A stretch of DNA of 64,000 nucleotides, from positions 446,392 through 510,391 of the forward strand of contig JADJVW010000001.1 in assembly GCA_016710365.1 (NCBI GenBank), written 5' to 3'. Positions 1 through 12,624 of the stretch are shown piece after piece. The first letter of the stretch is position 1. Each line of letters opens with the position of its first letter. Source of the DNA: Candidatus Caldilinea saccharophila (lineage in GTDB: Bacteria > Chloroflexota > Anaerolineae > Caldilineales > Caldilineaceae). The position numbers were made by a program, and so were the translations under genes. The notes below the pieces were generated by a model. The model did no database searches and was not told the origin of the DNA. It saw only the letters and a list, made by a program, of their open reading frames with translations.

Positions 1-3000
1 CTTTTTGTGCGGCCGCTCCTCTCGCCTGTCCTTGCCGAGTCCTGGGCCGCGCTCCAGCGGGTGTTGCCACTCGCCCCTCGCCTGGATGAGATCGAAGCAA
101 TCTCCCATGTGGGTCAACATCAAGCGCAACATTTGTCGGCCCAGATAGCGGCGACAGCAACCCTGCCTGCCGACGAAGCGGAGTTGGCGCAGGCCTGGTG
201 TGCGCACCTGATGGATCGATTGGCGGGGGCGCACGCGGCAGCCAGGACATTGATTGCACGCTACATCACCCTTGCCGAAACGGCAGATCGTCTGGTCGCC
301 GACATGGAGTTCGGCTTTCTTTTCGACGCGCAACGACAGCTTTTTCACATTGGCTACAATGTGGCTGCTGGTTTGCTGGATCAGAATTACTATGATCTGC
401 TGGCCTCGGAAGCGCGCATTGCCAGCCTGGTCGCCATCGCCAAGTACGACGTTCCGCAAAGTCACTGGATCCACCTGGGGCGCCCGTTGACGCGTCTTGA
501 ATCCGGTGAAGAATCACTGCTCTCCTGGAGCGGGACAATGTTCGAATATCTGATGCCGCCACTACTCATGCACAGCTATCCCGACACATTGATCCATGCC
601 AGCGCCACCGCCGCCATCGACCAGCAAATAGTCCATGCACGGGAAAAGCGTGTGCCCTGGGGCATTTCCGAGTCCGGCTTCTATGCCTTTGACGCGGCCA
701 TGAACTATCAATATCACGCCTTCGGTGTGCCGGGGCTGGGCTTCAAGCGTGGTCTGGCTGAGGACCTGGTGATTGCGCCTTACGCGTCGATGCTGGCCTT
801 ATCCTTTCACACCCAGGCGGTCTTGCAGAACATAGAGGTGCTTCAGTCCCTTCAAATGGTCGGTCGCTACGGCTTCTATGAGGCGCTTGACTTTACGCCG
901 TCACATCTGAAACCAGGGCAATCCCATGCAATCGTTCGCTCATATATGACCCATCATCAGGGCATGATCATGCTGGCCGTGGTCAACCGCCTGCAAAACC
1001 AAATCATGGTGCATCGCTTCCACGCCGAGCCGGGCATCCAAAGTATGGAAATGCTCTTACAAGAGCACCTGCCATCGGCTGCGCCGCTCCAGTTCCCCAA
1101 TGAGGAAGGGATCAGCCCTCCGTCACCGGCGCGTAGCGATACGATGGTCTCCCGTCCATGGCCTGTGTCAGTCGATACGCGTATGCCGACAGTGCATTAT
1201 CTCTCCAATGGGCGGTATGGGCTTTTGATCAGCAACGCAGGCGGCGGTTACAGCCATTGGCGCGACCTTGCACTCACCCGCTGGCGCGCCGACGCCACCC
1301 TGGATAATTGGGGCTGTTGGCTCTACCTGCAAGACCTGGATCGCGGCGCCCTCTGGTCGGCGACCCGCCAACCGTTGGCTGGCGCACCGGATTACGAAGA
1401 GGTGCTCTTTTCCCCGCACATGGTCAGTTTTCGGCGGCGCGAGGAGGACATTTCCCTGCTCATGGAGATCGCCGTTGCTCCCGAAGATGACGTAGAAGTG
1501 CGGCGGATCACGCTGACCAATGAGAGCGACCAGCACCGCAAGCTGCGTTTGACCACCTATGGCGAAGTGGTGCTTGCCCCCGCCGCTACCGATCAAAGCC
1601 ATCCGACGTTTGCCAAGCTCCTCGTGGAAAGTGAATACCTCGCCGCTCGTAGTGCTTTGCTTTTCACGCGGCGCCCGCGCTCGATCAAAGACGGCGCCCC
1701 CTGCATGATCCATATGCTTGTGCGGCCGCGCAACGTTGCGCGGGAGGTGTGGGGGCGCCAAAGCTACGAGAGTGATCGGGCGGCGTTCCTGGGCCGAGGG
1801 TGCACCGTACAGGCGCCGGTAGTCCTAACCGCTGCCGCGGCTGGCTCCACAAAAGCCGCAGGGAAGACCGGCGCCACCCTCGATCCAATCTTGTCACTAG
1901 GCCAAGATATTGAACTGCCGGCGCGGGCCACCGTGCAGATTGCAGCCGTCACGCTGGCGGCCGCAACGCGTGTGGCTGCGCTGGAGTTGGCAATGCGCTA
2001 TCGCATTTGGAGCACCGTTGATCGCGTCTTTCCGCGCGCCCAAACTGAGGCAGAACAGGAACTGCGCCAGTTGGAGATGACGTCGCCCATGCTGGAGCAG
2101 ACGCAACAGTTGCTTTCTCTATTAATCTACCCCCATGCTAAACACCGCGCTGACGCAGCCACCCTGAACGCCAACAGCCAAGGGCAAGCCGCGCTGTGGC
2201 CTTTCGGCATCTCCGGCGACTACCCTATCCTGCTCTTGCGCATTGGCGACGAGACAGAGGGAAAAGTGCTCCAGGAACTGTTGCGGGCGCACACCTACTG
2301 GCGCCGCCGCGGCCTCACTATTGATCTTGTCATCTTCAATCGGCAGCCGACGAACTATGGGCGGTCAACACACAATTTCATCCACCGCATGATTCAGCAT
2401 ACCGACAGCAGCAGTTGGCTGAATCAGCGTGGCGGGATCTTTGTGTTGAACGAAGGTCAGATGAGTGATACGGATCAGACTTTACTCCATGCCGTTGCCC
2501 GCGTCGTACTCGATAGCGCCAATGGCACATTGGCCGAACAGATGTCCAAGGAGCAGCGCCATCAGCCATCTTTGCCAATGCTGGAGGCAACGCTTCCGGT
2601 TGATGATCTGCGGGACGCCACGCCTTTGCTCATCCGCCCTGCAAATCTCCAGGTTGACAACGGATTGGGCGGATTCAATACCAGCGGCGAATACGTTGTC
2701 TATCTACATCCTGGTGACACAATGCCCACGCCCTGGATTAACGTCATTGCCAACGCTGGCTTTGGTTGCCTGATCTCCGAGACGGGAGCCGGTTACACGT
2801 GGGCCGTGAACAGCAGCGAGAACCGGCTCACCAGTTGGCGCAACGATCCCGTCTCCGACATGCCGGCAGAAGCGATCTTTGTGCGCGATGAAGAAACGGC
2901 CGAGGTCTGGTCGCCGACGCCGCTGCCTGCGCCCGCCGCCGCGCCCTATCTAGTGCGCCATGGCATCGGCTACTCGATCTTTGCGCATAATAGCCACGGC

Positions 3001-3588
3001 GTGAAGCAGCAGATGCGCGTCTTTGTCGCACCGGATGCTCCGGTCAAGGTGGTGCAATTGCGACTGGAAAACAGCGGTTTGCGGCAGAGACGGTTCACCG
3101 TCACCTACTATGCGGAATGGGTGCTGGGTGTAGATCGAGCTGATACGCAAAGCCATATCATTTCGGAATATGCAGAAGAAGATCACGCCCTATTAGCGCG
3201 CAATGGCTACAGCGCCGAGTTTGGCCAACGGGTCGCCTTTGTGGCTGCCAGCAAACAACCGCATGGCTTGAGCGCAGACCGCACCGACTTTCTGGGCCGC
3301 CTGGGATCGCTGATTCACCCTGCGGCCTGAAACGCGGGGCTAAACAGCCGCGTCGAGGCTGGCGCCGATCCATGCGCCGTCCTGCAGCTCCACATGGACT
3401 TGGCGCCTGGCGCACAGGAGGAGGTCTACTTTTTGATCGGACAAGATGCGGACCGACAAGCTGCGCAGGCGCTGATCCAACGTTTTCAGAATCCACACGC
3501 GGTGGAGGCAGCCTGGCTGGCGACGCAGGCACTGTGGGCGCAGCTCACTAGTGCAGTTGCAAGCAAGGACATTGGTGACGCAATGTAG
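1..3588 (+). pseudogene. Cyclic beta-1,2-glucan synthase-like protein (NdvB/ChvB type), 5' partial, truncated
   Basis: The frame is open from base 1, so the start lies outside the window. From about residue 20 to 330 it carries the glucoamylase-like domain of cyclic glucan synthases, with ISESGFYAFD near residue 225 and SYMTHHQGM near 315. Two GH94/GT36 N-terminal beta-sandwich regions follow (about 390-660 and 890-1190). Known family members (over 2500 residues) synthesise cyclic beta-1,2-glucan at the inner membrane. An in-frame TGA at 3328-3330 interrupts the frame. The same frame continues with a family-like segment (DLAPGAQEEVYFLIGQ, near 3397-3444) to a TAG at 3586. The GH94 catalytic barrel expected next is absent. 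One deleted C plus one inserted A would explain the TGA, but not the missing barrel. I read it as a truncated, probably non-functional gene. Confidence 0.75.
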
Positions 3589-3878
3589 TGGGCATGGGAG
3601 GAACACCGATCGGTGGACGCACCATGACAGAAACCAGCGAGGTCTGCCGGTGCTGACGCCTGGCTCAATCCGATTGGGCCGCACTGGGTTCACGGCAAGC
3701 ATAACGTTGTCGAGCCATCCCGCCTGCTTATCCCGCCTGCTTACGGCTCAGGCTGTGGCTATGACTTATCAGGTGGCCAGACGATCTATGTGATTCAGAT
3801 TGACAATTCGCAGGGCGTCAATTGCGGTGTGCGCACCGATACACGGGATAATTTGATGTGCCAGCCCACAGAGAATAC
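3589..3878. other. Non-coding or decayed stretch
   Basis: This gap follows the truncated glucan synthase. The plus strand holds a start-less open stretch, about 3628-3890, in the same frame as the upstream gene; it contains GSGCGYDLSGGQTIYVIQID, which I cannot assign to a family. No clear ribosome binding site or promoter is seen. It may be the remnant of a deleted gene or the scar of the rearrangement that removed the glucan synthase catalytic domain. Confidence 0.35.
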
Positions 3879-4322
3879 ATGGAGAATTTAGACAAGCACT
3901 CAGTTTCTGTGCGTCTGCTGATCGCAGACGACCAGCCACGCGTCCGACAGAGCTTGGAAGCGTGGCTCACGGCGCTGTGCTGGAATACACCTGATGGCGC
4001 CACGCTGGCAATCCAATTCGTCGGCGAAGCGAACGATGGTCAGCAAGTGATCGAGCATGTACAGGCGCTTCATCCAGATGTGGTAATGCTGGATCTGCCT
4101 ACTCAAGATTCTGTGCATCGGGGACTGCGTTCGAAGGCGACGCTGGATGGTTTGGATACGATTCGAACGATCAAACGCCGGTGGCCGGACGTCAGGATTG
4201 TGGTGCTCACGATGTATGCTACCGATCGCGCCGCCATCCTACTGGCCGGCGCCGACGCCTTTTTGCTCAAAGGATGCTCCACCCGTGACCTGCTTGATGC
4301 CGTGCTGCCCGTAGCGCATTGA
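3879..4322 (+). CDS. Stand-alone response regulator receiver domain
   Basis: CheY-like receiver domain of about 147 residues. The acidic pair sits in LLIADDQ near residue 13, the phospho-acceptor Asp in DVVMLDL near residue 71, the switch Thr in IVVLTMY near residue 113 and the conserved Lys in AFLLKG near residue 130. Receiver domains accept phosphate from histidine kinases. The N-terminal half of the domain is longer than usual, with an insertion after the first helix, and about ten extra residues lie between the phospho-Asp and the next helix. No output domain follows: the protein stops right after the receiver fold. NarL-type regulators carry a LuxR helix-turn-helix there, and a possible relic lies downstream on the other strand. 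No kinase is nearby. A GTG at 3858 is an alternative start; the ATG at 3879 was chosen because the receiver fold begins soon after it. Confidence 0.7.
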   Translation: MENLDKHSVSVRLLIADDQPRVRQSLEAWLTALCWNTPDGATLAIQFVGEANDGQQVIEHVQALHPDVVMLDLPTQDSVHRGLRSKATLDGLDTIRTIKRRWPDVRIVVLTMYATDRAAILLAGADAFLLKGCSTRDLLDAVLPVAH

Positions 4323-4455
4323 AATGACGAACCCAGACTTCCTGGGTTTGCCCTGCTATACCCAGCTTGCGCTGACTAACAACCCAGGACACGTAGGCAT
4401 TAGCATACATCGCACCCTTCTCATCAAACGCTGGCTCATTATCGGGCGTCAATCA
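4323..4455 (-). pseudogene. Possible LuxR-type helix-turn-helix relic
   Basis: The minus strand encodes a short open stretch containing LTPDNE, later YVSWVVSQRKLGIAGQTQEV. Its spacing resembles the end of a LuxR/NarL DNA-binding domain (typically HVSxILxKLGxxxRTQAV), but the region between is shortened and the recognition-helix part is poor. It faces the receiver-only gene on the opposite strand, so the two could be halves of one regulator separated by an inversion. This is a weak, by-eye similarity. Confidence 0.25.
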
Positions 4456-4511
4456 GCAGCGGATTCAGTGTGGGTGCAGATCCCCTTTTTCGGTTGGTGA
4501 CTGGTCAATCA

Positions 4512-4567
4512 TGTCTGGTTAGCTCGTCGACGTCCGAACATTTGGACGTCGACGAGCCAACCAGACA
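4512..4567 (-). terminator. Long hairpin after the ABC importer operon
   Basis: Two 24-base arms (4512-4535 and 4544-4567) pair with a single mismatch around an 8-base loop. The hairpin lies 18 bases beyond the stop codon of the binding protein gene. There is no clear run of U after it on the minus strand, so it could act as a terminator or as an mRNA-stabilising 3' structure. Confidence 0.55.
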
Positions 4568-4585
4568 GTGACGATTGACAGACAA

Positions 4586-6397
4586 TTAATTGCCGACTGG
4601 CTGCAACTTGCCTTCGAGCATCAGCACGATCACGAACGGGTCGTTGTAGGTGCCGTTCTGGAAGACCGGGTCGCCATCTTCCGGCCAGCCGGTGACGCGG
4701 ATCGCCGGCGCCGGGTTGTTGCCGTAGCGTTCCCACAGCGGGATTTGCGGCAGCAGTTCGTTGTAGGCCAACGCCAGGTCGCCCACGATGGCCTTCTGAG
4801 CGTCGATGTCGGCGCCTAGCGTGGAACTAGCCACCATCTGGCCGAGGTCGACTTCGCCCATAACTTCAGTCTGCTGCACGAGCGGGAAGGACATGCCCTT
4901 CTTGGACGGATCACCTACGCCCGAAAGCGCTTGGTTGTAGGGCGTGCGCAGATCAAAGTCGAACGCATATTGCGGGTACGGATTGCCGGCGCCCCAGGCG
5001 CGAATCGCCATCTGGAAGTCGCCATTCTGAACGTCGAGGTCGTGCTGCGTGAAGGTGATGCCGCGGAACGCAGTCTTGATGCCGAAGTCCGTGAGCTGTT
5101 GCGCCAGGTTCTCGGCCGCGGCGGACCAGTCGGCAAACTCAGCCGGCGCGGTCAGTTCAAACTCCATGCGTTTGCCGGTCTCATCCATCCACACGTTGTC
5201 CGTGTCGCGCGTCCAGCCCAGGCCGGTCAGGATTTCTTCAGCCTTGGCGCGATCGAAGTCGTACTTGTTGAGGTTGCCAACCGCTTCTTCGGTGACCCAG
5301 TTCGGAACCAGGTTGTCAGAGAAGCCGGCCATGTAAACGGCTGCTCGACCAGAGTCGCCGAGAGAGATCACGCCGTTCTCATTGCGGTCGATCGCATAGG
5401 CCAGGGCCTGGCGCACTTCCTTCTTGTCAAAGGGGGCCACAGCATGGTTGAGATAGAGCGCCGGGCCATTGTAGTTCGGCGCACGGATGATGCGGTAGCC
5501 GAGGTTGATGTATTCCTTCTCGGTGGCGGGTGGAAAGCCGTGCGTGGCATAGTCAACGTCGCCAGAAAGCACCAGTGGCGTCACCACAGGCGTCTCGCCG
5601 TTGTAGTTAACTAGGCGGTCGAACTTGACCATGTCCGCCATGAAGGAAGTCGGCACTTTATTAATAATCATTTGCGACTCGGTGATGCTGGCCGGGTCGA
5701 TCTTATACGGCCCAAGCACGACCATGTCTTCCGGGCGGAACTCGTTGAACTGGGCGAGCAGGTCTTTCCACTCCTGATCGTCGATGGTCTTGCCGGCCGC
5801 GATCAAGTCGTTGACCTTTTGCGCCCACTCGCCGTAGACCGACGAGGCATGGATGACGCTATCACGCAACAGGCGGCGCGGCGCCACAGTCGAAGGCTCG
5901 CGCAGGATAAAGTCGACGGTAGTGTCGTCCACTGCCTTGACTTCGGCCAGATGATCTTTCCAAGCCGCTGTGTTCAGCAGATGGTAAATGGAAAACGTGT
6001 CGACAACATCCTGGGAGGTATAGGCGCTGCCGTCACTCCAGACCGCGCCTTCGGGCAGCTTGACGCGCAGGGTGACGTCGTCCGCCCATTCCCAGGACTC
6101 GCCAGCGATCGGCATCCAGCTTTCGTCTGCCCACATGTAGTAGAACAGGGGTGGTTCCATCAACGCCTGGTAAGGGCTGCCACCGAAAATACTGTTCGCC
6201 ACAAACGTGTTCCAATGGCCTTTGGGCGCAACCTCGTAAAGCCAGGCGATGTGAAATTCGCCAGCGCCGGCAGCCGGGGCCGCGGCTTCTCCACCGGACT
6301 CGGCGACAGGCGCGCCACCGGGCGCGGCGGGCGCGGCGCAGGCCGACACCAGCAACGCCAGCACCAGCAGCAGTGCAAACAAATTCTTACTTCTCAT
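4586..6397 (-). CDS. Peptide/oligosaccharide ABC transporter substrate-binding lipoprotein (SBP family 5)
   Basis: A 603-residue extracytoplasmic binding protein, the last gene of a complete importer operon. A lipoprotein signal is visible: a short basic N-terminus, a hydrophobic stretch and the lipobox LVSAC at about residues 16-20, followed by an Ala/Gly/Pro-rich tether. The rest matches family 5 binding proteins (DppA/OppA type): WEWADDVTLRVKLPEGAVWSDGS near 100-120, VRQALAYAIDR near 320 and a C-terminal lobe ending near YNDPFVIVLML. Such proteins bind peptides, nickel complexes or, in many Chloroflexota and thermophiles, oligosaccharides, and deliver them to the permease pair. The ligand cannot be read from sequence. 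The start is supported by GGAGAG upstream of the ATG. Confidence 0.9.
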   Translation of the reverse strand: MRSKNLFALLLVLALLVSACAAPAAPGGAPVAESGGEAAAPAAGAGEFHIAWLYEVAPKGHWNTFVANSIFGGSPYQALMEPPLFYYMWADESWMPIAGESWEWADDVTLRVKLPEGAVWSDGSAYTSQDVVDTFSIYHLLNTAAWKDHLAEVKAVDDTTVDFILREPSTVAPRRLLRDSVIHASSVYGEWAQKVNDLIAAGKTIDDQEWKDLLAQFNEFRPEDMVVLGPYKIDPASITESQMIINKVPTSFMADMVKFDRLVNYNGETPVVTPLVLSGDVDYATHGFPPATEKEYINLGYRIIRAPNYNGPALYLNHAVAPFDKKEVRQALAYAIDRNENGVISLGDSGRAAVYMAGFSDNLVPNWVTEEAVGNLNKYDFDRAKAEEILTGLGWTRDTDNVWMDETGKRMEFELTAPAEFADWSAAAENLAQQLTDFGIKTAFRGITFTQHDLDVQNGDFQMAIRAWGAGNPYPQYAFDFDLRTPYNQALSGVGDPSKKGMSFPLVQQTEVMGEVDLGQMVASSTLGADIDAQKAIVGDLALAYNELLPQIPLWERYGNNPAPAIRVTGWPEDGDPVFQNGTYNDPFVIVLMLEGKLQPVGN

Positions 6398-6493
6398 ACG
6401 ATCTCTCCTTACATCTGAAGATTAAACGGTAAAACAGCACCATCGGGTTACAATGTGGACAGGAATCTTCGTCGATTCATCTCCTTTCCAGCG

Positions 6494-6676
6494 TCAACAC
6501 TGGCTCATGCGGACGATAAGAACCATCGCCAGGGTAAAGATAATACCGATCAGCACTGTGAACAACGTGATGACATACTCCGCCGTGCCCGGCTGCACTA
6601 CAAAGAGAAGGGGAATCCCCGCCACCAACAGAAGTGAGCCGATCAGAATCCCGGCGCGGCCAATCTCGCGGTTCAT
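6494..6676 (-). CDS. Small two-helix membrane protein
   Basis: A 60-residue protein with two predicted transmembrane segments (about residues 9-28 and 33-56) joined by a short loop VQPGTAEY. It starts 3 bases after the stop codon of the upstream ATPase gene, which suggests translational coupling. It sits between the ATPase and binding-protein genes of the importer operon, so it is probably co-transcribed. No family is recognised. It could be an accessory subunit of the transporter or an unrelated passenger. It is short, but its hydrophobic pattern and tight spacing argue for a real gene. Confidence 0.6.
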   Translation of the reverse strand: MNREIGRAGILIGSLLLVAGIPLLFVVQPGTAEYVITLFTVLIGIIFTLAMVLIVRMSQC

Positions 6677-6679
6677 GGG

Positions 6680-7674
6680 CTAGACCAACAAAGATATGTG
6701 CTCCAATTTGCGCACGGGGCAGGCCACCCGGCCGCCCTCCACAAGCGGTTCGAGCGGCGGCGCCGCGACATCGCACTGGCCGGGCACAAAGTAGGGGCAG
6801 CGCGGATGAAAAGTGCAGCCCGCCGGCAGCGCGAGCAGGCTGGGAATCTCCGCGCCGCGCAGCTCGATCTGCCGCTTGTGCTGCGCCAGCGCTGGGTCGG
6901 CTTCGGGTACGGCGGAGAGCAACGCCTGGGTGTAAGGGTGGCGCGGATCGGTGATCAGCCGCTGCGTTGGGCCATCTTCCACAACGCGCCCCAGGTACAT
7001 CACCGTGATGCGCCCTTCCCACGCAAAGTACTTAGCCAGCGCCAGGTCGTGCGTGATAAACAGGAAGGTGACGTCGAACTCCTGCTTGAGACGCGCCAGC
7101 ATGGTGAGAATGCTGACGCGGATCGATACATCGACCATCGAAACGGCCTCGTCGGCGACGATAAATTTGGGATCGACGGTGAGCGCCCGAGCCACAGCCA
7201 CGCGCTGGCGCTGACCACCGCTCAATTGATGCGGATACTTGTCGATGATATCGCGCGCCGGCGTCAGGTCGACCACTTCGAGCAGCTCCAGCGCCCGGCC
7301 TTCGGCGTCCGCGCGTTTTTTGACCTTGTTGTGGCGCAGCAGCGGCGCGGTGATGATCTCGCGGATCGTCTGCGTGGGGTTCAGCGACGAATAGGGATCC
7401 TGATGGATGATCTGCACCGACTGACGGTAGCGGCGGAACGCGACGCTGTCCAACTTGCTGATGCTCTTGCCCTCGAAGAGCACCTCACCCGCGCTCGGTT
7501 CGAGCAAACCGGCGACCATGCGCCCGGTCGTGCTTTTGCCGCAGCCGCTCTCGCCCACAAGACAGACCGTCTCACCGGGTTCGACCGCAAACGAGACTGC
7601 ATCGACGGCAGTCACCGTTTCCTTGCCTTTGCCAAAGCGTTTGGTCAAGTTGCGAAGTTCGATGATAGGCGCCA

Positions 7675-7675
<1 letters not shown>
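6680..7675 (-). CDS. Oligopeptide-type ABC transporter ATP-binding protein (DppF/OppF)
   Basis: A 331-residue ATPase that powers the importer from the cytoplasmic side. Walker A is GESGCGKST near residue 45, the Q-loop is IIHQDPYSSLNP, the signature is LSGGQRQRV and Walker B is FIVADEAV, followed by the H-loop ITHDLA. The C-terminal oligopeptide/dipeptide transporter region has CTFHPRCPYFVPGQC near 285-300, which matches the cysteine cluster that can bind an iron-sulfur centre in some DppD/DppF proteins. The frame is open further upstream, but MAPIIELRNLTKRFG is the natural start: its ATG overlaps the upstream TGA by one base (TGATG), indicating translational coupling with the partner ATPase. 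Walker B has DEAV rather than the usual DEPT, a small deviation that keeps the catalytic Glu. Confidence 0.93.
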
Positions 7676-8778
<1,103 letters not shown>

Positions 8779-8853
8779 AGCTTGGTCGGTCCTCGTAAGG
8801 TGACAGTCACTTGTACAAGGAACTGTCAGCGCATGGATGTCATCAGACTGCGG

Positions 8854-9729
8854 CTACACCATCGTGCGCAGGCGTGGGTTGAAGGCCAGTTCCAGCGAAC
8901 GCGTCATGGTAATCACCGAAAGCTGGAAGAGGGCGATCGCCAGGATGGGCATCATGATGCGCCACATCGCATCGCGGAAGAAGATGGCGCCCTGCGTCCA
9001 GGCCATGCTGATCATGACGCCCCAGTTGCTGCTGGAAACCGGCACCAGGCCGAGCAGCACCAGACCCACCTGCGTATAAACAGCCGCGGTCAGCGCCAAC
9101 GTAAAGCTGATCACAATATAGGTCATCATGTTGGGCACCAGTTCGCGGAAAACGATGTGCAGCGTGCCCAAATCAAGCGCGCGCGCTGCTTCGACAAAAT
9201 CGCGTTCCTTCAGCGAAAGCGCCTGCGCCCGCACAGCGCGCAGCAGCGCGGCCCAGCCAAGCAGACCGAGAAAGATGCCAAGATAGGTCAGGTTGTCCAA
9301 CGTGATGAAGGCGGCCAGCACCGCCAGCAGCGGGAACTGGGGAATGGTGAGAAAGATGTCGGTGAAGCCCATGATGGCCCCATCGATCTTGCCGCCCACA
9401 AATGCAGTCATCGTGCCAAAAGTGACGGCGATAGCTGTGGACAGGAACGCCGCGACCACCGCCACATAGATTACATCCTTGCCGCCGTGCACAATTTGCG
9501 AGAAGATATCGCGCCCCTGATGGTCGGTGCCAAACCAATGCTCGGCCGAAGGCGGCTGGTAGATCTGATCAAGCTTGGTTTTGGAGTCGAGTGGGATGAA
9601 GAACGGACCGATCAGACAGACGATCAGAATGAAACAGGTGGCTAAAAAGCCGATAAAGCCGGCCTTGTTGTAGGTCATCAACTTGAGCGTCGTGCTCAAC
9701 GAACGAAAGAACCCTCGGATTACACCCAT
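8854..9729 (-). CDS. ABC transporter permease (DppC/OppC)
   Basis: An inner-membrane permease with about six transmembrane segments. It has the N-terminal OppC region (first helix near residues 24-46, then WFGTDHQGRDIFSQ) and the EAA loop near ERDFVEAARALDLGTLHIVF, which docks on the ATPases. The frame is open 81 bases further upstream into the preceding permease gene, but the ATG at 9729 (MGVIRGFFRSL) is preferred because GGAG lies about 8 bases before it. The gap to the preceding permease gene is then 55 bases. Family and role are clear; the transported substrate is not. Confidence 0.92.
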   Translation of the reverse strand: MGVIRGFFRSLSTTLKLMTYNKAGFIGFLATCFILIVCLIGPFFIPLDSKTKLDQIYQPPSAEHWFGTDHQGRDIFSQIVHGGKDVIYVAVVAAFLSTAIAVTFGTMTAFVGGKIDGAIMGFTDIFLTIPQFPLLAVLAAFITLDNLTYLGIFLGLLGWAALLRAVRAQALSLKERDFVEAARALDLGTLHIVFRELVPNMMTYIVISFTLALTAAVYTQVGLVLLGLVPVSSSNWGVMISMAWTQGAIFFRDAMWRIMMPILAIALFQLSVITMTRSLELAFNPRLRTMV

Positions 9730-9784
9730 TGTCTGCTCCGCTTTAACGTGTTTCGGAAACCACCCATTGTCACTCTGCCAATCC

Positions 9785-10864
<1,080 letters not shown>

Positions 10865-11122
10865 AGAATTTGGTTTCGTCGGCTAGGTCGGGTTCGACAG
10901 ACAAAAGGTATAAGCAATTCGGGAGTGGTATATACCAGCATAGGCCGCATTCAAAAAAAAGAACTCTAAAACAATTGACAGGAGCGTGCCGTTGCCGATG
11001 TACAGTTCTGAATTGTTACTTCATGCTGATGTAGAACAGAGTAACATAGACATTCGATCCCTGTCAATTCAGTTTTTTGCAAAACGATTGTATCTTCGCA
11101 AGCAGTCAAAGTCATCTCCAAT
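10865..11122. other. Intergenic region upstream of the importer operon
   Basis: A noticeably A+T-richer stretch that separates the minus-strand importer operon from the plus-strand RNase P RNA. It must hold the operon promoter, but I could not settle on one: a TATATA near 10930 has no good -35 at 17 bases. No coding potential is seen. Confidence 0.4.
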
Positions 11123-11151
11123 TTGACAAAATACGCTGAGAATAGTAGAAG
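11123..11151 (+). promoter_or_regulatory. Candidate sigma-70-like promoter for RNase P RNA
   Basis: A perfect TTGACA (11123-11128) is followed after 17 bases by TAGAAG (11146-11151), four of six matches to TATAAT. Transcription would begin about 55 bases before the inferred mature 5' end of the RNase P RNA, which fits a processed leader. Confidence 0.45.
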
Positions 11152-11212
11152 AAAGAATTGCGCTCGGCAAAGTAGCCGAATTCCGCAGAGGGATGCAACT
11201 TGACAATCAAAT

Positions 11213-11671
<459 letters not shown>

Positions 11672-11725
11672 ATTTGCATCAATGATTTGCCTGTTGTATA
11701 CTCCAAAAAGTTCTGCGGAAGGCGC

Positions 11726-11812
<87 letters not shown>

Positions 11813-11827
11813 ATGTGGCCGGTTCAG

Positions 11828-11900
<73 letters not shown>

Positions 11901-11966
11901 CTTCCACACGGAAACCTGAAGCGTCGGGGGAGGAGAGCAGTCAGTAGCACTGCAGATACGTAAGAT

Positions 11967-12041
<75 letters not shown>

Positions 12042-12070
12042 AAAGGGTCGGCCACGCGGCCGACCCTTTT
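12042..12070 (+). terminator. Rho-independent terminator between tRNA-Gly and tRNA-Phe
   Basis: A 12-base perfect stem (12042-12053 with 12058-12069) around the loop ACGC, ending in TTTT. It follows tRNA-Gly directly and probably separates or attenuates transcription within the tRNA cluster. Confidence 0.8.
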
Positions 12071-12086
12071 GATGAAAACTTGATAG

Positions 12087-12159
<73 letters not shown>

Positions 12160-12175
12160 CCTTTCCAACGTCCTA

Positions 12176-12250
<75 letters not shown>

Positions 12251-12317
12251 CCATTACGGGGCAGGAAAGCCTGCTCTATACGTTGTAAATAAGTTGTTTG
12301 GCACTCTTTTCTTTATA

Positions 12318-12396
<79 letters not shown>

Positions 12397-12431
12397 AATT
12401 CTACCTGGCAGCACCGATACCAAGACAAGTA

Positions 12432-12480
12432 ACACCAAAGAGAAAGCCCTTGCCAATGGCAAGGGCTTTCTCTTTGGTGT
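12432..12480. terminator. Palindromic terminator, likely bidirectional
   Basis: A 23-base perfect stem (12432-12454 with 12458-12480) around the loop AAT. The inner part (GCCCTTGCC and complement, then CTTTCTCTTT) looks like an intrinsic terminator in either direction. It ends the tRNA cluster on the plus strand and a small transcript coming from the minus strand. Confidence 0.75.
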
Positions 12481-12490
12481 CCGGTAGCAC

Positions 12491-12550
12491 CTACAGGGTA
12501 TATCCCCGAGGCGATGCTACCGGACACAGACTAAAACGAGTACTGTCCAT
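12491..12550 (-). CDS. 19-codon ORF in a small opposing transcript
   Basis: The minus strand carries AAAAGGAGGTGGTGTACATG, a near-perfect Shine-Dalgarno with 8 bases to the ATG at 12550. The ORF reads MDSTRFSLCPVASPRGYTL and stops at 12491. Codons at its end lie in an 11-base-pair stem (12479-12489 with 12515-12525) directly followed by the terminator, an arrangement like that of leader peptides. A promoter lies at the right distance upstream. No gene follows downstream on that strand, so this is either an independent small protein or a regulatory RNA. Function unknown. Confidence 0.45.
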   Translation of the reverse strand: MDSTRFSLCPVASPRGYTL

Positions 12551-12624
12551 GTACACCACCTCCTTTTATTGGGATAGCGGATTCAGGCTTGGCGCTGGCA
12601 GGGCCACTCACCTAGCTGGTGCAG

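Noticed and set aside
3328..3330. TGA in the glucan synthase as a selenocysteine codon
   Set aside because: The position is not a redox site in the family and has no UxxC/CxxC context. A compensating indel pair or real stop explains it better.
12479..12525. Compact stem upstream of the palindrome as a known riboswitch
   Set aside because: No match to a riboswitch consensus I know, and no gene downstream on the minus strand. Kept only as part of the small transcript.
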